NCBI GenBank assembly: GCA_902767245.1
Contig: CACXGO010000001.1
Location: 1 to 35,730 of the forward strand
Reading direction: 5' to 3'
From: an uncultured Erysipelotrichaceae bacterium
GTDB taxonomy: Bacteria > Bacillota_I > Bacilli_A > RF39 > UBA660
DNA length: 35,730 nt
The position numbers were made by a program, and so were the translations under genes. How positions within the stretch are numbered: the stretch's first letter is position 1; every line of letters starts with the position of its first letter. Below the pieces are notes generated by a model that was given only the letters and a program-made list of their open reading frames with translations, was not told where the DNA came from and did no database searches. This document shows positions 30,991 to 35,730 of this stretch, piece after piece.

Positions 30991-32154
30991 ATATTCTTTG
31001 AAATTTTCATTTAATTCAACTTTAAATATACTATTTATACATTCCTTTACTAGTAATTCATAATCAAGTTTTGATTCTTCAATTTCACATTTTTCTAAAG
31101 AAGGATTAATAACTGGATGTTTAGGTACAAAAATAGTACAACAATCTTCATATGGTAGAATACTAGTTTCATATGTATTTATTTTTTTTGCAAGCTCAAT
31201 AATTTCACTTTTGTCAAAACAAACAACCGGTCTTATAATTGGCATATTAGTAACATTATTGATAACTGAAATACTATTTAATGTTTGACTTGCAACTTGA
31301 CCGATATTTTCACCATTAATAATAATTTTGCAATTTCTTTTTCTAGCAAAACCAGTTGCAATACGATACATCATTCTTCTTAAAATTGTAATATTATAGG
31401 TAGGATCACAATTTTTATAGATTTCTTCTTGCAATTTAGTAAATGGAACAATATATAGTTTTATATTACCTGAATATTCATTTAAAATGTTAAGTAATTT
31501 TTTTACTTTTTCTCTTGCATCTAAACTAGTATGTGGAATAGCTTCAAAATAAAGGCATTCTAATGCAATTCCTCTTTTTAATGATAAATAACCAGCAACT
31601 GGTGAATCGATTCCACCACTAATCATTAAAAGGCCTTTACCTTGAACTCCAACAGGATAACCACCAGACCCTAATATTTCTTTGGTATATATTAAAGTCA
31701 TTTCATTTCTGATCTCAATGTTCAAAACAATATCAGGATTATGAACATCAACTTTAGAATTAGTATTCTTTAAAATGTGTGCTCCTATTAAACGACTTAC
31801 TTCCATACTTTGAATAGGAAATTTCTTATTTGATCTTTTAGTTTCAACTTTAAAAGTTTTAAAATCATCTTCTTGAATCAATTTTAATGCTTCATTTTTT
31901 ATTACATCTAAATCTGAAACAATTTTTTTACAAATTACAAAACTATGGATTCCAAAAACATTTTTTAATTTCTTTATAAAATGATCATCAATTATATTTG
32001 ATTCAATAAACATTCTAGAAAAGTCATATGTAATGTTCAATTTATAATCGGACATTGCATTTTTTATATTTTCAGCTAGTAGTTTTATAAATGTTCCTCT
32101 ATTATCACCTTTAGTAGTTAATTCACCATATTTAATCATTATTAGTTTATCCAC
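30985..32154 (-). CDS. thiI: tRNA 4-thiouridine synthase ThiI
   Basis: A 389-residue protein. The N-terminal ferredoxin-like/THUMP region opens MIKYGELTTKGDNRGTFIKL, and the PP-loop is LLMISGGIDSPVAGY. INGENIGQVASQT and RPVVCFDKSEII follow. Without a C-terminal rhodanese domain, as in Bacillus. It activates tRNA uridine-8 for sulfur insertion and may serve thiazole synthesis. The start is GTG 32154, five bases after AGGTGA; a more distant GTG at 32163 overlaps that site. A cysteine desulfurase normally next to it (NifZ in B. subtilis) is absent here; ezrA comes directly upstream. Confidence 0.95.
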   Translation of the reverse strand: MDKLIMIKYGELTTKGDNRGTFIKLLAENIKNAMSDYKLNITYDFSRMFIESNIIDDHFIKKLKNVFGIHSFVICKKIVSDLDVIKNEALKLIQEDDFKTFKVETKRSNKKFPIQSMEVSRLIGAHILKNTNSKVDVHNPDIVLNIEIRNEMTLIYTKEILGSGGYPVGVQGKGLLMISGGIDSPVAGYLSLKRGIALECLYFEAIPHTSLDAREKVKKLLNILNEYSGNIKLYIVPFTKLQEEIYKNCDPTYNITILRRMMYRIATGFARKRNCKIIINGENIGQVASQTLNSISVINNVTNMPIIRPVVCFDKSEIIELAKKINTYETSILPYEDCCTIFVPKHPVINPSLEKCEIEESKLDYELLVKECINSIFKVELNENFKEYL

Positions 32155-32179
32155 ACAAATCACCTAGATAAATTATACT

Positions 32180-32210
32180 AAAAAAAGAGAAAAAGTAAAT
32201 CACTTTTTCT
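32180..32210 (-). terminator. Terminator of ezrA
   Basis: AGAAAAAGT (32188-32196) and ACTTTTTCT (32202-32210), with a T run on the minus strand. It overlaps the ezrA stop. Confidence 0.8.
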
Positions 32211-33927
32211 ACTTGTTTGCAATATATAAATTAATTAATTTTTCATATATGCCTGGTTCAATACGATTTAGGCAGTTAATTGTAAGTTCCAATGATTTTC
32301 GATACTCACCTTTATTAAATAAAACTTCAGCGTAGGTCAAATTTTTATCCAACCCTTCAACACTATTGCGATATCTATTGCCATAAACAATTGCAAATTC
32401 TGCAAAGTTAGCATTTTTGATTAATTCTTTAGTTTTTGCAAGTAATTTTAAAGCTAAATCACGAGCAGTATCAACACGCGTATTTAAAATTGCAATTGTA
32501 ATTGGTTTTTTCTCAAGCTCACGAACAATTTCTTTAACAGCTGATGCAGCTTCATCTCTTTCAACATAATAAGATTTTGGAGTCACCGGTAAAGTTACAT
32601 CACGCATTTTATTAGATGATTCTTTTAAAATTTCAAGTATTTCATTCAACTGCTCTCGAGCTCTTCCTTCATCTTCTTTCATATTACCAATTGAATCCAT
32701 TGATAAGTCTAAATGACTTTCAATTCTTTCCAAGCGCACAATTAAATTTTCAATTTCCTTAGTCAATTGTGAATAAGCAAAGGCATGATTTCCAGTATAA
32801 CTCATAAGAAGTTTATAATCTTCATTTAATGTATTTAAGTCATCACGAACATTTGAAAATATTTCAATATCAGTATCTGATAGATTATAACTTTTTTTAA
32901 GTTCAGGAATTTTTGAAAACATTTCGCTAACAATTTTATTAGTTCTTGCTGATTTAGCAATATATATTTTGTTAATATTGTCATAGTTTTCGCGATTAAT
33001 TTTTTCTTTTTCTAAATCTGCAAATGTCGTGTCAAAATAATCGCTTAAAACTTTAAGTTCAAACAAACTATCTTCCAAATTTAACATTTTACATCTAGTA
33101 ATAATATCTTGAATCTTACTATTTGCTTCATTGATATTATATTCAATATTCATGTAATCAAGAGGATAATTATCATCCGTCATTTTTTTATAAGTCGCTT
33201 TTAATTCTTTAATTTTACTTGGTAATATTTCAGTTGCAAGCAAAACTATTGATGGAACTTCATCTAAAACAACAGCCATATGTTTTAACATCTCATCAAT
33301 TACTCTTAGAATTTTAGTGACCTCAGCAAAATCATTCTTACTCATCGCTTTTTCAAAAAGTTCAAATCGCTTATTAATATTTTCAAATTGAACTGCAATT
33401 GATGGTGCAATATCACGATAATCTTGCTTACCATCTTCAAATTTTGCCAATAAATCACGATAGTCGGCTTTTAATTTTGTGATAATAATACGATTTTTTT
33501 CATCACTTGAAGTAATAGAACGAATATCATTTAACAAATTTTCAGAATCAGACTTTACTTTATACATCGCTATTTCTAATTTTGATAGTTTTAGATTGAT
33601 ATTTTTATAGTCTTTTTGTTTTAAAGTATAATCAGTATCAAGTAGCATATCATTAATTTCAGGAATCTCTTTTTCTCTAATTTCTTCCAATTTTCCCTGC
33701 CATTCTTTGTACATTTCCTCAATTTTATCATTTTTTAGAAATGCTTCTATTTTAGCAAGTTCTGGTGTAATTGGTAAAGATGCAATACTATTTTTTTCAA
33801 TATCTAATTTTTCAATTTTTTCAGATATTTTTTTATTATAAAAATGGCGCAAAATGCAAATAATTGCGATAATTAAAGCTATAGTGACACCAATTATTGT
33901 TATTATAATTAAAGTATTATTATCCAC
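32209..33927 (-). CDS. ezrA: Septation ring formation regulator EzrA
   Basis: A 572-residue protein. One N-terminal membrane segment (about 6-27) is followed by four long spectrin-like coiled-coil repeats to the C-terminus; typical EzrA length is 560-570. Recognisable pieces are KEWQGKLEEIREKEIPEINDM and SIEG-like IVYGNRYRNSVEGLDKNLT. It restrains FtsZ ring assembly and links it to wall synthesis. The GTG start lies 10 bases after AAAGG. Divergent from the paralogue pair at 34055. Confidence 0.93.
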   Translation of the reverse strand: MDNNTLIIITIIGVTIALIIAIICILRHFYNKKISEKIEKLDIEKNSIASLPITPELAKIEAFLKNDKIEEMYKEWQGKLEEIREKEIPEINDMLLDTDYTLKQKDYKNINLKLSKLEIAMYKVKSDSENLLNDIRSITSSDEKNRIIITKLKADYRDLLAKFEDGKQDYRDIAPSIAVQFENINKRFELFEKAMSKNDFAEVTKILRVIDEMLKHMAVVLDEVPSIVLLATEILPSKIKELKATYKKMTDDNYPLDYMNIEYNINEANSKIQDIITRCKMLNLEDSLFELKVLSDYFDTTFADLEKEKINRENYDNINKIYIAKSARTNKIVSEMFSKIPELKKSYNLSDTDIEIFSNVRDDLNTLNEDYKLLMSYTGNHAFAYSQLTKEIENLIVRLERIESHLDLSMDSIGNMKEDEGRAREQLNEILEILKESSNKMRDVTLPVTPKSYYVERDEAASAVKEIVRELEKKPITIAILNTRVDTARDLALKLLAKTKELIKNANFAEFAIVYGNRYRNSVEGLDKNLTYAEVLFNKGEYRKSLELTINCLNRIEPGIYEKLINLYIANK

Positions 33928-33999
33928 ATTATCAATACCTTTCTACTATTAATTATATTTTATCACATTTTTAAATATTTTTGATGATTTTTTTTAATA

Positions 34000-34027
34000 T
34001 TGATTAATTTATTTTTTATGATAAAAT
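34000..34027 (+). promoter_or_regulatory. Promoter of the paralogue pair
   Basis: TTGATT (34000-34005), 16 bases, TAAAAT (34022-34027), with a TG extension at 34019-34020. Confidence 0.55.
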
Positions 34028-34054
34028 ATTTTTCCTAGAAAGAAGGCTTTTTTT

Positions 34055-34789
34055 ATGACAAATATTAAGGACATATTAAATATTGAAATAAATATAAGTG
34101 GAACCTTAGATACTCTATTTAGAATTGAGCAGCTTGATGGAAATAATAGTGCAAAATTCAAAAGTTTATGCGGCCTTTTAAGTGATTTTTTATCAGAAGA
34201 AGAAGAACTATTTAAAAAATTTTATGAAAATAAAGAAAATTTAAACTGTTGTATAGCTAATATTTTAGATGCTGATATTAATAAAATTGATGAAACAATT
34301 TCAATTTTTTCATTTGATTATGAAGAAGCCACTATTCCTAAAGTATATAAACTATTTAAAAAATATCAAGGTGGTTTGGTTTATGAGTTATTAAATTGTA
34401 AATATGCAGTAGAATTTTTAGAAAGTAGTAACAATAAAGCTTTAAAATATAAATATGCATTTATGATGCCAGAATTATGCCACGAATTAATAAAAACCAA
34501 TTTTGATATCAATATGATTAATTCAAATAAATATGATATTTATAGTCGGGAAGAAAAGGATAGATACCTTTATAAAAGATTTATTGAATTATTCTATCTA
34601 ATATCATCTAATCAAGACGAGGATCTTAGTTTGTATATGGATTACTTGGCCTTCTTAAGAGGACAAATGTCAGATGAATTAATAGAAAAGGCCAAAGAGT
34701 ACTTAAAAGATGATGCTCAAATAGATGAAAAACTCATTTCAAAAATTGAAAAAGAATTATTTATAAAACAAAAAAGAATGGAGAATTAA
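34055..34789 (+). CDS. Hypothetical protein, paralogue 1 of a tandem pair
   Basis: A 244-residue helical, acidic, soluble protein. The motif FKSLCGLLSDFLSEEEELFK and a KYKYAFMMPELCHELIK segment recur in the next gene. No known domain or catalytic motif is visible. AGAAGG precedes the ATG. Two genes, four bases apart, form one operon with a promoter at 34000-34027. Confidence 0.7.
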   Translation: MTNIKDILNIEINISGTLDTLFRIEQLDGNNSAKFKSLCGLLSDFLSEEEELFKKFYENKENLNCCIANILDADINKIDETISIFSFDYEEATIPKVYKLFKKYQGGLVYELLNCKYAVEFLESSNNKALKYKYAFMMPELCHELIKTNFDINMINSNKYDIYSREEKDRYLYKRFIELFYLISSNQDEDLSLYMDYLAFLRGQMSDELIEKAKEYLKDDAQIDEKLISKIEKELFIKQKRMEN

Positions 34790-34793
34790 AAAT

Positions 34794-35600
34794 ATGGCAA
34801 AAATTTTACATAAAGATAATAATAATTTTGAAAAATTATATGAAATTGAAAAAAGAATTATTAGTGTTTTACATAAATTAGAAACAATTGAAAACGAAAA
34901 AACAATAGATTCTAATGAATATAAAAGTATGTGTGGTTTATTACAAGATTTTTTATTAGAAGAAGAAGATTGTGTTGCTATTATTTTAAAAGATCCATAT
35001 TCCTTAGGATATGTTTTGAAAAGTTTAAATGAAAAATCAATCACCAAATTAGATGAAGCTCTTTGGGCATTTAATTTTACAATGGAAGAAAGTATATTAT
35101 ATCGTATGAACAAAATATTAAATGCTTGCAATCCTAATGATGGTAAACTATGCAACGAATATTCAATTAAAGCAATTGCTGATGAAGAAATAAACATTGA
35201 TTTTTTAAAAAGAGAACATAATTCTAAATATAAATATCGTTTAGCATTTGTAAATCCATTATTTTGTAGCGATATGACGCAATCTTGTTTTCATGTAGAA
35301 ATGTTATATCCTGAAATTTTAAATGATTCATTAAAAAGTGATATTTTATATGAAATAAATAGAACAAATTATTTGTTGAAAAGATTTGGAGAAGTATTTG
35401 GTTTTATTGTTTTAAATAATGCAAAAGATGAAAAATACTTTAATTTATTAATAGCTATTAAAAATTTATTGCCACAGGTATTTATTGAGCAACTTTTAAA
35501 GTCACTTGAAAGAAATGGAATTGACTCTAATAAAATAAATGAAATTTATACAATGTTACTTGATAAGGAAAAAAAAGAAAAAACAAAAGAAAATAAATAA
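34794..35600 (+). CDS. Hypothetical protein, paralogue 2 of a tandem pair
   Basis: A 268-residue helical protein. It shares with paralogue 1 the motif YKSMCGLLQDFLLEEEDCVA, KYKYRLAFVNPLFCSDM, and the YLLKRFGEVFGFI region near the end (YLYKRFIELFYLI in paralogue 1). GGAGA precedes the ATG. The tail is Lys/Glu-rich (DKEKKEKTKENK). No terminator follows, so transcription may run into the leader at 35641. Family unknown. Confidence 0.7.
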   Translation: MAKILHKDNNNFEKLYEIEKRIISVLHKLETIENEKTIDSNEYKSMCGLLQDFLLEEEDCVAIILKDPYSLGYVLKSLNEKSITKLDEALWAFNFTMEESILYRMNKILNACNPNDGKLCNEYSIKAIADEEINIDFLKREHNSKYKYRLAFVNPLFCSDMTQSCFHVEMLYPEILNDSLKSDILYEINRTNYLLKRFGEVFGFIVLNNAKDEKYFNLLIAIKNLLPQVFIEQLLKSLERNGIDSNKINEIYTMLLDKEKKEKTKENK

Positions 35601-35605
35601 AAAAC

Positions 35606-35634
35606 TTGACTATTTGACTAATTAATAATATAAT
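35606..35634 (+). promoter_or_regulatory. Strong promoter at the right edge
   Basis: TTGACT (35606-35611), 17 bases, TATAAT (35629-35634). One mismatch from consensus. Confidence 0.75.
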
Positions 35635-35640
35635 CATTTT

Positions 35641-35730
35641 GCACAGCGCTGATTTGAAGATTTTAACGCGTTTATTACACTATTGGTTATTAGTAACTTT
35701 AGCTGAAAAGCGAAAATATTTGAATAAACA
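35641..35730 (+). ncRNA. Structured leader RNA, 3' part outside the window
   Basis: Ninety bases downstream of the strong promoter contain no start codon with a ribosome site. GTTTATT (about 35669-35675) can pair with AATAAAC at the edge, enclosing a TTAC-A-CTA...TAG-GTAA hairpin, and CAGCGCTG lies near the start. It looks like an autoregulatory leader. In B. subtilis rpsD lies a few genes from ezrA, so a ribosomal protein S4 leader is a candidate. The downstream gene is not visible. Confidence 0.35.

Overview
The window looks like chromosome of an uncultured, very AT-rich Bacillota: a walled relative of the Mollicutes, of the kind found in gut metagenomes. It encodes EzrA, ThiI, ClpP, RecG, MgtE and a PopT-type lipid carrier translocase. 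MurE carries a DNPR motif, which points to meso-diaminopimelate peptidoglycan, so this is not a wall-less mollicute. TGA is used as a stop and tryptophan is encoded by TGG, so the code is standard. Promoters (TTGNNN-17-TATAAT, often extended TGNTATAAT) and intrinsic terminators are unusually easy to read. Many genes use a GGTGA- or GGAGG-type ribosome binding site.

1-660: a tandem pair of type I toxin-antitoxin-like modules. Each has a roughly 30-residue hydrophobic peptide ending in Lys-Lys and a convergent antisense RNA of about 100 nt with its own promoter and terminator. Two perfect palindromes follow each peptide gene. 659-9440: accessory, mostly surface or envelope genes of unknown function. 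They include a Cys-repeat protein with an RsgI-like middle domain, a Nudix hydrolase with a coupled mini-gene, a membrane-anchored HTH regulator, a free-standing EF-Tu domain 2 protein, a beta-helix-like surface protein with a 39-bp tandem repeat, and a lipoprotein. 9440-18123: a MacB-type ABC exporter, a ComEC-like metallo-hydrolase behind two paralogous zinc-ribbon membrane proteins, MgtE, a lipoprotein, a YwaF-like membrane protein and a TPR-like protein.

18124-28884: a probable new 97-nt small RNA, then recG (with a LexA-like box inside its promoter), murE, popT, prs, and the glycolytic unit gap - pilin-like gene - pgk behind a TGS-domain nucleoside kinase. 28884-35730: clpP, a coiled-coil protein with a DUF1292-like gene, then ezrA-thiI followed by a TTG-started 47-residue small gene resembling an alpha/beta SASP. 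This order matches the Bacillus subtilis ezrA...thiI-sspA order. A pair of paralogous unknown genes follows. At the right edge a strong promoter starts a structured leader RNA whose gene lies outside the window.

The most interesting items are the duplicated toxin/antisense locus, the small RNA at 18353-18449, the SASP-like remnant behind thiI, and the pilin gene translationally coupled between gap and pgk. Functions come from reading motifs by eye; no database search was possible.
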